Shown piece after piece: positions 17,627 through 26,843 of a stretch of DNA of 64,000 nucleotides (positions are counted from its first letter, which is position 1; the number at the start of each line of letters is the position of its first letter). The notes below the pieces were generated by a model. It did not search any database. It saw only the letters and a program-made list of their open reading frames with translations, and was not told the origin of the DNA. The translations under genes and the position numbers were made by a program. The DNA is from an uncultured Tateyamaria sp. (lineage in GTDB: Bacteria; Pseudomonadota; Alphaproteobacteria; Rhodobacterales; Rhodobacteraceae): positions 558,001 to 622,000 of the forward strand of contig NZ_CANLAG010000001.1 in assembly GCF_947488715.1 (NCBI RefSeq), written 5' to 3'.

Positions 17627-17714
17627 GCGGGTGCCGCCCCCTTGGCGCGGTTTGGGGCGCTGCCCCCGGCGCTGCGCGCCTCCCCCGAGGTATTTGAAGC
17701 GAAAGGAAAGTGCA

Positions 17715-18971
17715 TCAGCGCGCGTAAGGTTCAGGGAGCGCGGGGAGGATGGTGCCGGTGCAGGTGCCGAACCCGACCCGGAACCCGTCGCCGTGGGCGG
17801 CGCCGGCGAGAGTGAGTGTGTCGCCGTCTTCGAGGAAGGTACGCGTGCTGCCGCAGTCGAGGGTGAGAGGTTCCTTGCCGCCCCAACTGAGTTCGAGAAG
17901 GGATCCGCGTTCGGGTTTCGTGGCCCCCGAGATCGTGCCGGAACCAAGAAGATCGCCGACATTCATTGGGCAACCCGAGGTGCTGTGATGGGCAAGCTGT
18001 TGGGCGGCGGAATAGTACATTTCGCTGTAGTTGGTCCGGGTGATGGTTGTGGCCGGTTTGCCATCCGGTGTCAGCGAGACGTCCAGCGCGATGTCGTAGA
18101 GCATGGGGCCTGTGTCTTTTAGGTGGTCCAGAATAGCGACTTCGCGGTCGGGAGTGGAGGTGCGGAACGGCTCCAACGCTGCTTTGGTCACGATCCAGGG
18201 TGAGATGGACGTGGCCGTTGCCTTGGCCTGAAATGGGCCGAGCGGCTGGTATTCCCAGGCCTGGATGTCGCGTGCCGACCAGTCATTGAGCAACACATAG
18301 CCGAAAATTGCGGCGTCCGCCTCGTCAACGCTGATTGGTCCATCCGAGGACATGCCGACGATGGCGCCCATTTCGAGTTCCATGTCAAAGCGGCGGCAGG
18401 GCAAGAAGGCGGGGCTATCATGGTCGGGTGATTTGAGCTGGCCCCAGGGGCGGCGGATGTCGGTGCCGGACACCACGACAGAGGATGCGCGCCCGTTGTA
18501 GCCGATCGGAATGTGCAGCCAATTCGGGGGCAGCGCGTTTTCGGCGCCTCGGAACATGGTGCCGACATTGGTGGCGTGGTGGCGGCCTGCGTAGAAATCG
18601 GTGAATTCGGACACGACCAACGGCATATGCAGGGTGGCATCGGACACGGGCACCAACAGCGGCTCGACCAGCGCGCGGTCCGCCGCGCCATCGGCCAGCA
18701 GGGTGGTGAGGCGGTTGCGCAGGGCGGTCCAGACGGCAGGACCCTGTTCCATCAATTCGTTCCAGAACGGAATGTCGAACAGCGGCTCGTCCGTCAGGTC
18801 GATGACGCCTTGTTCCTCGGCGGCGGCCATATCAAGGATCATGTCACCAATTGCCACGCCGCAGCGCGCCTCGTGGTTCGGCGTCGAGAAAACCCCGTAT
18901 GGCAGGTTGTTGAGAGGGAAGTCGGTGTCGGCGCTGTTGGCGCTGGCGACCCAGGAGCGTTGCAGAGGCAT
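17715..18971 (-). CDS. fahA: Fumarylacetoacetase
   Basis: Hydrolyses fumarylacetoacetate to fumarate and acetoacetate, the last step of homogentisate (tyrosine/phenylalanine) breakdown. The protein is 418 aa, normal for FAH. DFYAGRHHATNVGTMFRG contains the catalytic histidine region; RRFDMELEMGAIVG and LLNDWSARDIQAWEYQPLGP carry the metal-binding acids and substrate loop. ATG 18971 gives the usual N-terminus; 18 further codons are open upstream without a good ribosome site. It lies downstream of hmgA, separated by two inverted copies of the palindromic repeat. Confidence 0.95.
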   Translation of the reverse strand: MPLQRSWVASANSADTDFPLNNLPYGVFSTPNHEARCGVAIGDMILDMAAAEEQGVIDLTDEPLFDIPFWNELMEQGPAVWTALRNRLTTLLADGAADRALVEPLLVPVSDATLHMPLVVSEFTDFYAGRHHATNVGTMFRGAENALPPNWLHIPIGYNGRASSVVVSGTDIRRPWGQLKSPDHDSPAFLPCRRFDMELEMGAIVGMSSDGPISVDEADAAIFGYVLLNDWSARDIQAWEYQPLGPFQAKATATSISPWIVTKAALEPFRTSTPDREVAILDHLKDTGPMLYDIALDVSLTPDGKPATTITRTNYSEMYYSAAQQLAHHSTSGCPMNVGDLLGSGTISGATKPERGSLLELSWGGKEPLTLDCGSTRTFLEDGDTLTLAGAAHGDGFRVGFGTCTGTILPALPEPYAR

Positions 18972-18988
18972 GGGGTGTCTTTCTGGTT

Positions 18989-19017
18989 GCGGCGCGCAGT
19001 GCATGCGCACCCTACGG
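18989..19017 (+). repeat. Intercistronic palindromic repeat, copy 2 (hmgA-fahA)
   Basis: GGCGCGC (18991-18997) faces GCGCACC (19005-19011) with one mismatch, then CTACGG. Same core and tail as copy 1. Confidence 0.7.
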
Positions 19018-19024
19018 TGTCTGG

Positions 19025-19051
19025 GTAGGGTGTGCGTTTACCGCGCACCGC
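19025..19051 (-). repeat. Intercistronic palindromic repeat, copy 3 (hmgA-fahA, inverted)
   Basis: On the minus strand this reads GCGGTGCGC, then after a short loop GCACACCCTAC. It is an imperfect copy facing copy 2 tail to tail, so the pair together can form a larger cruciform between hmgA and fahA. Confidence 0.65.
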
Positions 19052-19057
19052 ACTTGG

Positions 19058-20413
19058 TTACTTTTTGCCCGGTGTTCCGTCAAATTTCTTGTCGATGTCG
19101 GACCAGCAGTCGATGTAGTCGTCCTGCAGTGGCGCTTCTTGCGCGGCAAAGCGTGTCAGATGTTGGGGAAACCGGGTCTCGAACATGAACGACATGGTAT
19201 TGTCCAACTTGGCCGGTTCAAGGGCTGTGTTGCTGGCCCCCTCAAAGGCTGTCTTGTCGGGGCCATGTGGCAGCATCATGTTGTGCAGCGACATGCCTCC
19301 CGGAATGAACCCTTTGGGCTTGGCATCATACAGGCCATAAATGTTGCCCATCAGCTCGGACATGATGTTCTTGTGATACCAGGGCGGGCGGAACGTATCC
19401 TCGGCCACCATCCAGCGTTCGCGGAACAGGACAAAGTCGATATTGGCCACGCCCGGCTGGCCCGACGGGGCGGTCAGCACGGTAAAGATCGACGGATCCG
19501 GGTGGTCGAACAGTACCGCCCCCACCGGGCAATAGGTGGTCAGATCGTATTTCAGCGGCGCGTAATTCCCGTGCCACGCCACCACGTCCAGCGGTGAATG
19601 CCCGATCGTCGTCTCGTGGAATTGCCCACACCACTTGATCGTCAGGGTCGACGGCGCTTCGCGGTCCTCAAACGCGGCGACGGGGGCCTTGAAATCGCGC
19701 GGGTTCGCCATGCAGTTGGCCCCAATCGGCCCGCGCCCCGGCATTTCGAACTTGGCGCCGTAGTTTTCGCAGACAAAGCCACGGCACGGCCCCTCTAGCA
19801 CTTCGACCCGGTAAACCAAGCCGCGCGGCAGGATGGCGATTTCCTGTGGAGCGACGTCGATGATGCCCAGCTCGGTGCAAAAGCGCAGGCGACCTTCCTG
19901 CGGGACCACCAGCATTTCGCTGTCGGCGGAGTAGAAATAGGCGTCCTGCATCGACGCCGTGACCAGATAGATGTGGCTGGCCATGCCCACTTGGGTGTTC
20001 ACGTCCCCGGCGGTCGTCATGGTGCGCATGCCGGTCAGCCACGTCAGCGCCTCGTCGCTGTGCGGCACCGGGTCCCAGCGGTATTGCCCCAGGCTTGTAA
20101 CGTCCTGTGGCACATGCGGCGCCGTCTTCCAGTGGGGCAGGTCGATGCGCCCGTATCGGCCGGAATGCTTGACCGATGGCCGAATGCGGTAACACCACGT
20201 GCGCTCGGGTCGCACATCGGTAAAAGCCGTCCCGCTTAACTGTTCGCCATACAGGCCATAGTTACATTTCTGCGGAGAATTCATGCCCACAGGCAGCGCA
20301 CCGGGCAACGCCTCGGTCTCAAAATCATTGCCAAAGCCGGGCATGTATCCGTCCGTGATGCCCGCGCCAGACGGGGCCTGGATCATGCTGTGCGGTGTGG
20401 TTTGACGGTTCAT
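19058..20413 (-). CDS. hmgA: Homogentisate 1,2-dioxygenase
   Basis: Non-haem iron ring-cleavage dioxygenase (451 aa) that opens homogentisate to maleylacetoacetate. [18 protein letters not shown] carries an iron-ligand histidine/glutamate cluster characteristic of the family, and [18 protein letters not shown] is the conserved N-terminus. ATG 20413 is preceded by AAGGGAG 7 bp upstream; the in-frame extension to 20479 is rejected because it runs into the divergent promoter. It is transcribed divergently from a MarR regulator 64 bp away. No maleylacetoacetate isomerase gene is adjacent. Confidence 0.97.
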   Translation of the reverse strand: MNRQTTPHSMIQAPSGAGITDGYMPGFGNDFETEALPGALPVGMNSPQKCNYGLYGEQLSGTAFTDVRPERTWCYRIRPSVKHSGRYGRIDLPHWKTAPHVPQDVTSLGQYRWDPVPHSDEALTWLTGMRTMTTAGDVNTQVGMASHIYLVTASMQDAYFYSADSEMLVVPQEGRLRFCTELGIIDVAPQEIAILPRGLVYRVEVLEGPCRGFVCENYGAKFEMPGRGPIGANCMANPRDFKAPVAAFEDREAPSTLTIKWCGQFHETTIGHSPLDVVAWHGNYAPLKYDLTTYCPVGAVLFDHPDPSIFTVLTAPSGQPGVANIDFVLFRERWMVAEDTFRPPWYHKNIMSELMGNIYGLYDAKPKGFIPGGMSLHNMMLPHGPDKTAFEGASNTALEPAKLDNTMSFMFETRFPQHLTRFAAQEAPLQDDYIDCWSDIDKKFDGTPGKK

Positions 20414-20434
20414 CTGGGACTCCCTTGCGCAGTG

Positions 20435-20464
20435 GTTACGTATGTAATAGTTGTTTTTGTAACT
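20435..20464. promoter_or_regulatory. Divergent hmgA / marR operator region
   Basis: TTAC-GTAT-GTAA (20436-20447) is a perfect dyad. GTTAC (20435-20439) also pairs with GTAAC (20459-20463), and AGTT (20449-20452) with AACT (20461-20464). These overlapping A/T-rich palindromes in a 64-bp divergent gap fit a MarR dimer site. Confidence 0.6.
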
Positions 20465-20477
20465 AACAAGCGACCAC

Positions 20478-20918
20478 ATGATGCCAAATGATCCCGATTT
20501 CGATGTCCGCAGCTTTCTGCCGTACCTTTTGAATCAGGCGGCAGAGGCGTCGAGCCTCGAATTTCAGAAAGTGTACAAGGACCGCTACGGGATGCTGCGC
20601 AACGAATGGCGTGTGTTGTTCCATCTGGGCATCTACACCCGCATGACCGCCAGCGAGATCGGCGAACGCGCACAGATGCACAAGACCAAGATCAGCCGGG
20701 CGGTGCAGCGATTGGCCGAACGGCGCTATCTCGTGCGCCAGCGCGATGATGGCGACCGGCGGGTTGAACACCTGGAACTGACCGCTATGGGGCGCAAGGT
20801 TTATGACGACCTGCGCCGCATTGCACAGGAATATGACGCCGCACTGGTCGAAGGCATGTCCGCGGGCGAAGTTGCACACCTCAAGGCGCAATTGGCGGCA
20901 CTTGCCCGCCAGTCATGA
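20478..20918 (+). CDS. MarR family transcriptional regulator (HmgR-like)
   Basis: Winged-helix MarR protein (146 aa). [20 protein letters not shown] is the recognition helix region, followed by the wing [18 protein letters not shown]. It is encoded divergently from hmgA with palindromes between, so it most likely controls hmgA-fahA in response to homogentisate or a related aromatic. Two adjacent ATG codons (20478 and 20481) are both possible starts. Confidence 0.9.
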   Translation: MMPNDPDFDVRSFLPYLLNQAAEASSLEFQKVYKDRYGMLRNEWRVLFHLGIYTRMTASEIGERAQMHKTKISRAVQRLAERRYLVRQRDDGDRRVEHLELTAMGRKVYDDLRRIAQEYDAALVEGMSAGEVAHLKAQLAALARQS

Positions 20919-20983
20919 GAACGTGACTTGCGCAGGCGCATGTCTCACCACAGTCTTTGCGCGTGTGAACAAAGGACATTGCC

Positions 20984-21808
20984 ATGCCGCGCCGATTTCT
21001 TGCTACCCTTGCCTGTTTGATGTGGCCCACCCTTGGCCACGCCGCGGATTGCGGTGATGCCGACACGCCCTGCGAAACGGCAATCGGGGGCTATCACATG
21101 GCAACGCCGGATGTGGCAAACCCCAAGGGCGTGGTGATCCACCTGCACGGTGGCGGCGGTCGGGGCCGTGGTCTGTTGAACTCCGGTCTGGCCAAAGCGG
21201 CGCTGGCGCGTGGTTACGTCTTTGTCGCGCCCAATGGCGAGCACCCGGAAAACCGCTGGACGCGCGACTGGTCGGTCAAGGCCAAGGGCACGTCACACAA
21301 TCGCGACGACAAGGCGTTTCTGCGCGAGGTGCTGGCCGATGCCCGCGCGCGCGGCGGGGTGACCAACGATACGGTTCTGCTGGCGGGTTTCTCGCGGGGC
21401 GGGTCGATGGTGTGGGACATCGCCTGCTATACGCCTGACTTTGCCACCGCCTACGCGCCGCTTGCGGGCGCGCTGTGGGACGACCTGCCCGACAACTGCA
21501 CCGCGCCTGTGCGCCTGTTTCACACCCATGGCTGGAATGATCGTACTGTGCCGCTCGAAGGGCGGTCCTTTCGCGACGGCGCGGTTGTGCAGGGCGATGT
21601 CTGGGCGTCTCTCAAGATCCTGCGCGCCACCAATGGGTGCGACGCGCGCCAACCCGAACGCAACAGCTATGAGGGCGACTTGTGGTTCCGCCACTGGACC
21701 GACTGTGCCGCCGGCGAGATACAGTTGATGTTGCACAAGGGCGGCCACGGCGCGCCGCAGGGATGGTCCACCCGCGTCATGGACTGGTTTGAGAACGAAG
21801 TGTCCTAA
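20984..21808 (+). CDS. Secreted PHB depolymerase-like esterase (LpqC type)
   Basis: Predicted secreted alpha/beta hydrolase (274 aa). Residues 1-21 form a signal peptide ending in GHA-A. HLHGGGGRGRG gives the oxyanion region, GFSRGGSMVWD the nucleophile serine, and HKGGHGAPQGW the C-terminal histidine. The layout matches the polyhydroxybutyrate depolymerase / feruloyl esterase family. It follows the MarR gene by 65 bp on the same strand but is probably independent. It ends with a 4-bp convergent overlap with mipZ. Confidence 0.82.
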   Translation: MPRRFLATLACLMWPTLGHAADCGDADTPCETAIGGYHMATPDVANPKGVVIHLHGGGGRGRGLLNSGLAKAALARGYVFVAPNGEHPENRWTRDWSVKAKGTSHNRDDKAFLREVLADARARGGVTNDTVLLAGFSRGGSMVWDIACYTPDFATAYAPLAGALWDDLPDNCTAPVRLFHTHGWNDRTVPLEGRSFRDGAVVQGDVWASLKILRATNGCDARQPERNSYEGDLWFRHWTDCAAGEIQLMLHKGGHGAPQGWSTRVMDWFENEVS

Positions 21809-22614
21809 AGGTCGACTTCGACACCCGGCAGCTTGACCGCCTTGAGCAGCTCGCGCAGTTCCTGGCGCGCAGCGACGTTCGATATGTTCAACTGTTTGAC
21901 GCCAATATCGCGCAGGTCCAACAGGGTCAGCCCGCGCGGAAACAGTTCGCGAAAGATCACCCGCTCGGAAAAACCGGGTGCAATGCGGAACCCGATGCGC
22001 TGGGACAGCATCTTGATCGCGCGCTCCATCTTTTCCTTGTTGACCATGCGCTGTGCGCCCATCCGGTTGCGCACAACGATCCAGTCGATGGGCTTCAGCC
22101 CCGCCTGCGCGCGCAACTGCCGCGCGTTCCAGACCATCTCGGAATAGACCGATGGCCCGAGGATCTTTTCTCCGCTCGCGTCGATTCGCGCCAACAGATC
22201 GAAATCGACAAAGCTGTCATTGAGCGGCGTGATCAGCGTGTCCGCCAGCGAATGTGCCACCTGGCTCAGCCGCGTATGCGAACCGGGGCAATCGATCAGG
22301 ATGAAATCGCTGTCCGGCTCCAGCGTCGCCACAGCGGCTGACAACCGGTGATCATAGATGTTTTCGCCCGGTTTCAGCGCACTGGCGTCAATCTCGGGCA
22401 GGTCATGCACATCAGGTGTGGGCAGGTCCAATTCGGACGACGCGATAAAGGCCTGACGGTTCTCGACATAGCGACCGAATGTGCGTTGCCGCAAATCCAG
22501 ATCCAGCGCGCTGACCTTGTGACCCATCCGCGCAAGCGCAGTGGCCACGTGCATGGACACGGTCGATTTGCCCGCGCCGCCCTTTTCGTTGCCGACGACG
22601 ATGATATGCGCCAT
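21805..22614 (-). CDS. mipZ: Division-plane positioning ATPase MipZ
   Basis: ParA/MinD-type P-loop ATPase (269 aa). In alphaproteobacteria such as Caulobacter it forms a polar gradient with ParB and inhibits FtsZ assembly away from midcell. The deviant Walker A KGGAGKST is at residues 11-18. ALDLDLRQRTFGRYVENR is specific to MipZ among ParA proteins, and FILIDCPGSHTRLSQ is the switch II region. Length is normal. It is a single gene between the esterase and edd. Confidence 0.95.
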   Translation of the reverse strand: MAHIIVVGNEKGGAGKSTVSMHVATALARMGHKVSALDLDLRQRTFGRYVENRQAFIASSELDLPTPDVHDLPEIDASALKPGENIYDHRLSAAVATLEPDSDFILIDCPGSHTRLSQVAHSLADTLITPLNDSFVDFDLLARIDASGEKILGPSVYSEMVWNARQLRAQAGLKPIDWIVVRNRMGAQRMVNKEKMERAIKMLSQRIGFRIAPGFSERVIFRELFPRGLTLLDLRDIGVKQLNISNVAARQELRELLKAVKLPGVEVDL

Positions 22615-22739
22615 TGATGTCCCCTTACCGCACGTCCGCTAGGCGATTTTCAGCACACTATATGTTGTGGTCTGCGCGTTGAAAAGCGGGCGCGCGCCTT
22701 TTCCTGCGGCACCGTGGCACGGGGGGCGCAGGCTGGTTT

Positions 22740-22768
22740 ATGTTAGCGCTATCATTTTTGCTATGATA
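22740..22768 (+). promoter_or_regulatory. edd promoter with 16-bp palindromic operator
   Basis: ATGTTAGCGCTATCAT (22740-22755) is palindromic at 14 of 16 positions around TAGCGCTA, a form typical of LacI-family sites. A -10-like TATGAT lies at 22762-22767, and the half-site ATGATA repeats at 22763-22768. The palindrome therefore sits across the -35 region of edd-eda. Confidence 0.65.
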
Positions 22769-22806
22769 GAGTGCGCGCAACCTAGGAATGGAGATGGGAG
22801 AGCGAG

Positions 22807-24618
22807 ATGCCCCTACACCCGACACTCGAACGCGTGACAGAACGCGTGATTGCCCGCAGCGAACCAACGCGCCGCCGCTATCTGGACCGTATGGCTGCCG
22901 CCAAATCGCAGGGTCCAGCGCGCGCGCACCTGTCGTGCAGCGGCCAGGCTCACGCCTTTGCCGCGGCAGGCGACGATCAGACCCGGCTGGCCGAGGCGAG
23001 CGCTGGCAATCTGGGGATCGTGACCGCCTACAATGACATGCTGTCGGCGCACCAGCCCTTCGAACGCTATCCCACGCTGATCCGCGACGCGATCCGCGCA
23101 GCGGGGGGCACGGCGCAAGTGGCAGGCGGCGTTCCTGCCATGTGTGACGGCGTGACCCAGGGCGAGGCGGGGATGGAGCTGAGCCTGTTTTCCCGTGACG
23201 TGATTGCGCTGGCCGCCGGTGTCGCGCTGTCGCACAACACCTTTGATGCCGCCGTCTATCTGGGTGTCTGTGACAAGATCGTGCCGGGGCTGATCATTGC
23301 GGCACAATCCTTTGGCCACATGCCCGCCGTCTTCCTGCCCGCGGGTCCAATGACCAGCGGCCTGCCCAATGATGAAAAGGCCAAGGTCCGCCAGCGTTTC
23401 GCCGCAGGCGAGGCCACACGCGCCGAACTGCTCAAGGCCGAAATGGCCGCCTATCACGGGCCGGGCACCTGCACGTTCTACGGCACCGCGAACACCAACC
23501 AGATGCTGATGGAATTCATGGGGCTGCACCTGCCCGGATCGTCTTTCGTCAACCCCAACACCGACCTGCGTGACGCCCTGACGGTCGAGGGGGCGAAACG
23601 CGCCCTGTCGCTGTCGGCGCTGGGCAACCACTACACGCCCGTGTGCAACATTCTGGATGAAAAGGCGTTCGTGAACGGGATTGTCGGGCTGAACGCAACT
23701 GGTGGCTCTACTAACCTGCTGATCCACCTCATTGCCATGGCGCGGGCGGGGGGCATCGTGCTCGATTGGGAGGATTTCGCCGACCTGTCAGAGGTGACGC
23801 CGCTGCTGGCGCGGGTCTATCCCAACGGGCTTGCGGATGTGAACCAGTTCCACGCCGCTGGTGGCTTGGGATTTATGATCGGGCAACTTTTGTCGTCGGG
23901 CCTGCTGCACGAGGATACGCAGACCGTCGCGGGCGAGGGGCTGGAGAACTATACCCACGAGCCCAAACTGACCGACGGCGTGCTGGGCTGGACACCGGGC
24001 ACCAAGGACAGTCTGAACGAAGGCATCCTGCGCCCCGCAACGGACCCGTTCCAGGAAACCGGCGGGCTGAGCCGCTTGGAAGGCACACTTGGCACGGGTG
24101 TGATGAAAGTCTCCGCCGTGGCCCCCGAACACCGCATTGTCGAAGCACCCGCGCGGGTGTTCCACGATCAGGAGGCGGTGAAGGCAGCATTCAAGGCCGG
24201 TGAGTTCACTGGCGACGTGATCATTGTGGTGCGGTTCCAGGGTCCAAAGGCCAACGGCATGCCCGAATTGCACAGCCTGACGCCGCTGCTGGGGATTTTG
24301 CAGGGACGGGGGCAAAAAGTGGCGCTGGTCACCGATGGCCGCATGTCGGGTGCGTCTGGCAAGGTTCCTTCGGCGATCCACGTCTGCCCCGAAGCGCTGG
24401 ACGGCGGCCCGATCGGTCAGGTGCAGGATGGTGACATCATTCGTATCGATGCTGAGGCGGGCGTCCTTGAGGTTCTCACCGAAGGTGTGCTTCAAAGGCC
24501 GCACGCCACGGCGGATCTGTCCGCGAACCAGTGGGGTGTGGGCCGCGACATGTTCACGGCCTTCCGCAACACCGTGGGATCCGCCAATACCGGCGCAACC
24601 GTATTTGGAGACTTTTGA
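22807..24618 (+). CDS. edd: Phosphogluconate dehydratase
   Basis: Entner-Doudoroff enzyme converting 6-phosphogluconate to 2-keto-3-deoxy-6-phosphogluconate (603 aa, normal length). IlvD/Edd family signatures include [19 protein letters not shown] and the cysteine-containing [16 protein letters not shown] that helps hold the Fe-S cluster. [19 protein letters not shown] is near the C-terminus. ATG 22807 follows GGAGATGGGAGAG. It is followed after 2 bp by eda, so both Entner-Doudoroff steps are made together. Confidence 0.97.
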   Translation: MPLHPTLERVTERVIARSEPTRRRYLDRMAAAKSQGPARAHLSCSGQAHAFAAAGDDQTRLAEASAGNLGIVTAYNDMLSAHQPFERYPTLIRDAIRAAGGTAQVAGGVPAMCDGVTQGEAGMELSLFSRDVIALAAGVALSHNTFDAAVYLGVCDKIVPGLIIAAQSFGHMPAVFLPAGPMTSGLPNDEKAKVRQRFAAGEATRAELLKAEMAAYHGPGTCTFYGTANTNQMLMEFMGLHLPGSSFVNPNTDLRDALTVEGAKRALSLSALGNHYTPVCNILDEKAFVNGIVGLNATGGSTNLLIHLIAMARAGGIVLDWEDFADLSEVTPLLARVYPNGLADVNQFHAAGGLGFMIGQLLSSGLLHEDTQTVAGEGLENYTHEPKLTDGVLGWTPGTKDSLNEGILRPATDPFQETGGLSRLEGTLGTGVMKVSAVAPEHRIVEAPARVFHDQEAVKAAFKAGEFTGDVIIVVRFQGPKANGMPELHSLTPLLGILQGRGQKVALVTDGRMSGASGKVPSAIHVCPEALDGGPIGQVQDGDIIRIDAEAGVLEVLTEGVLQRPHATADLSANQWGVGRDMFTAFRNTVGSANTGATVFGDF

Positions 24619-24620
24619 TT

Positions 24621-25265
24621 ATGCTGACTGCCAAGGCCGCATCCGTTCGGGCCCGCGAAATCTGTGAACTGGCACCAATTGTGCCTGTGTTGGTGGTCGA
24701 TGACGTCGCACATGCGCGCCCATTGGCCGAGGCTCTGGTGGCTGGCGGCTTGCCCGCGCTCGAGGTGACATTGCGCACGCCAGCAGCACTGGATGTGATC
24801 GCTGCGATGGCGCAAGTCGAAGGCGGTGTTGTCGGGGCGGGGACGTTGGTGACACCCGATGATGTGAAAGCGGCCAAGGCGGCGGGTGCGCATTTCGGCG
24901 TGTCGCCTGGGGCGACGGACGCATTGATCGCCGCTTGTGCGGCTGAAGAGTTGCCGTTGTTGCCTGGCGCTGCGACGGCGTCCGAGGCGATGGCGCTGCT
25001 CGAGAAGGGATTTGACATGCTCAAGTTCTTTCCTGCCGAAGCATCGGGTGGCGCACCTGCACTGAAAGCCATTGGCGCGCCGCTGCCGCAGATTTCATTC
25101 TGCCCGACGGGTGGCGTCAGCCCCGGCAATGCCGACGGCTATTTGAGCCTGCCCAACGTGGTGTGCGCCGGGGGCAGTTGGGTCGCGCCCAAGGACAGGG
25201 TCACTGCGGGCGATTGGGCCGGGATCGAGGCACTGGCGCGCGACGCGGCTGCGTTGCCGCGTTAA
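24621..25265 (+). CDS. eda: KDPG aldolase (2-dehydro-3-deoxyphosphogluconate aldolase)
   Basis: Class I aldolase (214 aa) cleaving KDPG to pyruvate and glyceraldehyde 3-phosphate. LPALEVTLRT carries the catalytic glutamate (Glu48) and FDMLKFFPAE the Schiff-base lysine (Lys135). CPTGGVSPGNADGYL binds phosphate. ATG 24621 has GGAG about 10 bp upstream at the end of edd; a longer frame from 24531 overlaps edd and is rejected. Confidence 0.96.
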   Translation: MLTAKAASVRAREICELAPIVPVLVVDDVAHARPLAEALVAGGLPALEVTLRTPAALDVIAAMAQVEGGVVGAGTLVTPDDVKAAKAAGAHFGVSPGATDALIAACAAEELPLLPGAATASEAMALLEKGFDMLKFFPAEASGGAPALKAIGAPLPQISFCPTGGVSPGNADGYLSLPNVVCAGGSWVAPKDRVTAGDWAGIEALARDAAALPR

Positions 25266-25334
25266 GGCGTCGTCGGGCGGCTCTGTTTGCTGACGCAAAG
25301 GCGCCCGCCCGCCGACCCACGGTTGGCGCGTTAA

Positions 25335-25727
25335 TCATTTTGGCTGTATCGGGGCATGTGGGCTGTGGCACACCGCTTCTATGTTGTGCCCGTCTGGATC
25401 CAGAACAAAGGCGGCGTAGTAGTCCGAGTGAAAGTGCGGGCGCAGGCCTGGCGCCCCATTGTCCATTCCGCCTGCTGTGAGGGCTGCTGCGTGAAAACCG
25501 TCGACGCTTGCCCGGTTCGGTGCGCGCAATGCGACATGCAGGAGACCGGTGGTGGGACGTTCCGCAACCAGCCAAAGCCACGGCTGCGTGTCACCATAGC
25601 CTGCGATGTCCACCCCGTCTTCGGTCATGGTGATCAGGCGGCTGACCCCGAGCGGCGCACAGGCCGGATCGTAAAACGCGGTGGATCGCGCAAAGTTTGC
25701 GACACCTATGGTGATGTGGTCGATCAT
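25335..25727 (-). CDS. VOC (glyoxalase/bleomycin-resistance fold) family protein
   Basis: A 130-residue single-repeat VOC protein. It opens with MIDHITIGVANFARSTAFYD, and the C-terminal AAFVLDPDGHNIEAVCH carries the usual metal-ligand glutamate. LLHVALRAPNRASVDGFHAAAL is the second beta-alpha unit. It is convergent with eda. Substrate unknown; the family includes glyoxalases, dioxygenases and resistance proteins. Confidence 0.88.
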   Translation of the reverse strand: MIDHITIGVANFARSTAFYDPACAPLGVSRLITMTEDGVDIAGYGDTQPWLWLVAERPTTGLLHVALRAPNRASVDGFHAAALTAGGMDNGAPGLRPHFHSDYYAAFVLDPDGHNIEAVCHSPHAPIQPK

Positions 25728-25773
25728 GGGTACCTCCCGCCATCATTCTGTCAGGCTGAACATCAATGTCCCA

Positions 25774-25803
25774 CAAAAAAAGCCGCCCCGTTTTGGGACG
25801 GCT
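25774..25803 (-). terminator. Terminator of rplS-rpmE
   Basis: AGCCGCCCC (25781-25789) pairs with GGGACGGCT (25795-25803) with one mismatch over a 5-nt loop. On the minus strand it is followed by a run of T. Confidence 0.85.
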
Positions 25804-25828
25804 TTGGGCTGTGATGCGCGTGGCTGGC

Positions 25829-26050
25829 TCAGAAGCCCAGGCCTGCGTACTTGTTCTTGAATTTGGATACGCGGCCACCGGTGTCCATCAGGCGCGAAGA
25901 GCCGCCTGTCCATGCCGGGTGCACGGAGGGATCGATGTCCAGAGCCAGCTGGTCGCCTTCGGCGCCCCAGGTCGACTTCATTTGCACCACTGTGCCATCG
26001 GTCATTTTGACGTCGATGATGTGGTAGTCGGGATGCGTATCGGCCTTCAT
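25829..26050 (-). CDS. rpmE: 50S ribosomal protein L31
   Basis: Ribosomal protein bL31 (73 aa). [19 protein letters not shown] and [21 protein letters not shown] are diagnostic. The zinc-binding cysteines of the C+ type are absent, which is common in alphaproteobacteria. ATG 26050 overlaps the rplS stop codon as ATGA, so the two ribosomal proteins are translationally coupled. Confidence 0.96.
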   Translation of the reverse strand: MKADTHPDYHIIDVKMTDGTVVQMKSTWGAEGDQLALDIDPSVHPAWTGGSSRLMDTGGRVSKFKNKYAGLGF

Positions 26051-26433
26051 GCCTTGGCTCCTTCGGACTTGGGTTTGTAGTTTGTAACCTCTGCGATACG
26101 GGCGGATTTGCCGCGACGCGAACGGAGGTAGTACAGCTTGGCGCGGCGTACGCGGCCGCGGCGCACGACGGTAATGCTGTCGATGTTGGTCGAATAGAGG
26201 GGGAACACACGCTCCACGCCCTCACCAAAGGAGATCTTGCGCACGGTGAACGAACCGGCAATGCCGTGGCCGTTGTTGCGTGCGATGCAGACGCCTTCGT
26301 AATTCTGCACCCGTGTGCGGGTGCCTTCAGTCACTTTAAAGCCGACACGGATGGTGTCACCGGCTTTGAAATCGGGGATATCTGCCCCGAGGGCGGCGAT
26401 TTGCTCCGCCTCCAATTGTGCGATCAGGTCCAT
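26047..26433 (-). CDS. rplS: 50S ribosomal protein L19
   Basis: Ribosomal protein bL19 (128 aa). [33 protein letters not shown] and [28 protein letters not shown] are clear. In the usual order rplS follows trmD; here about 2.5 kb of accessory genes separate them. A 239-bp stretch upstream, without a recognisable gene, probably contains its own promoter and leader. Confidence 0.97.
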   Translation of the reverse strand: MDLIAQLEAEQIAALGADIPDFKAGDTIRVGFKVTEGTRTRVQNYEGVCIARNNGHGIAGSFTVRKISFGEGVERVFPLYSTNIDSITVVRRGRVRRAKLYYLRSRRGKSARIAEVTNYKPKSEGAKA

Positions 26434-26672
26434 TGACCATCTCCTCTTGATGCTCGTGGTTTTTCCACGAAGGTTTGTCGCGCCTCAGAGCTCTTGGTCT
26501 TCACCGGGTCCACCGCAGTGCCCGCCAGAGATCAGGTCATCATTTCCTTGTCGTGCTGCCCCTTGCCCTGCCTGCTGCACCGAAGAAGGTGCCACAGCAC
26601 AAAGGGTCCGATCGGAAATACCCGAGTCGGAATGGGCGGTGTATAGGCAAAGCCGACAGGTGGATCAAGGGA

Positions 26673-26843
26673 CTAGTCGACGGGGCATCCCGTGCCGCCA
26701 ATCCCGTCACCGTCGCCGGTCACACATGGCTCAACGCGCTCTTCAGAGAGGATCGCTTCTTCTAAGATTGGTTCGGCTGGCGGTGGCGCAGGTGTGCATG
26801 CAATGGCGAAAAGCAGACACACGAGTGCAGCAATAAATCTCAT
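26673..26843 (-). CDS. Small lipoprotein (56 aa)
   Basis: A short protein found by reading the minus strand directly. It has a basic-hydrophobic leader MRFIAALVCLLFAIAC with a relaxed lipobox A-I-A-C (Cys16), then TPAPPPAEPILEEAILSEE, and a tail containing GDGDGIGGTGC. The ATG overlaps the stop of the DUF6502-like gene as ATGA, which supports real translation. The stretch after the cysteine resembles that of the VWA lipoprotein encoded divergently (EPILEE against EPIIEA at nearly the same distance from Cys). Function unknown; membrane-anchored if processed. Confidence 0.7.
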   Translation of the reverse strand: MRFIAALVCLLFAIACTPAPPPAEPILEEAILSEERVEPCVTGDGDGIGGTGCPVD

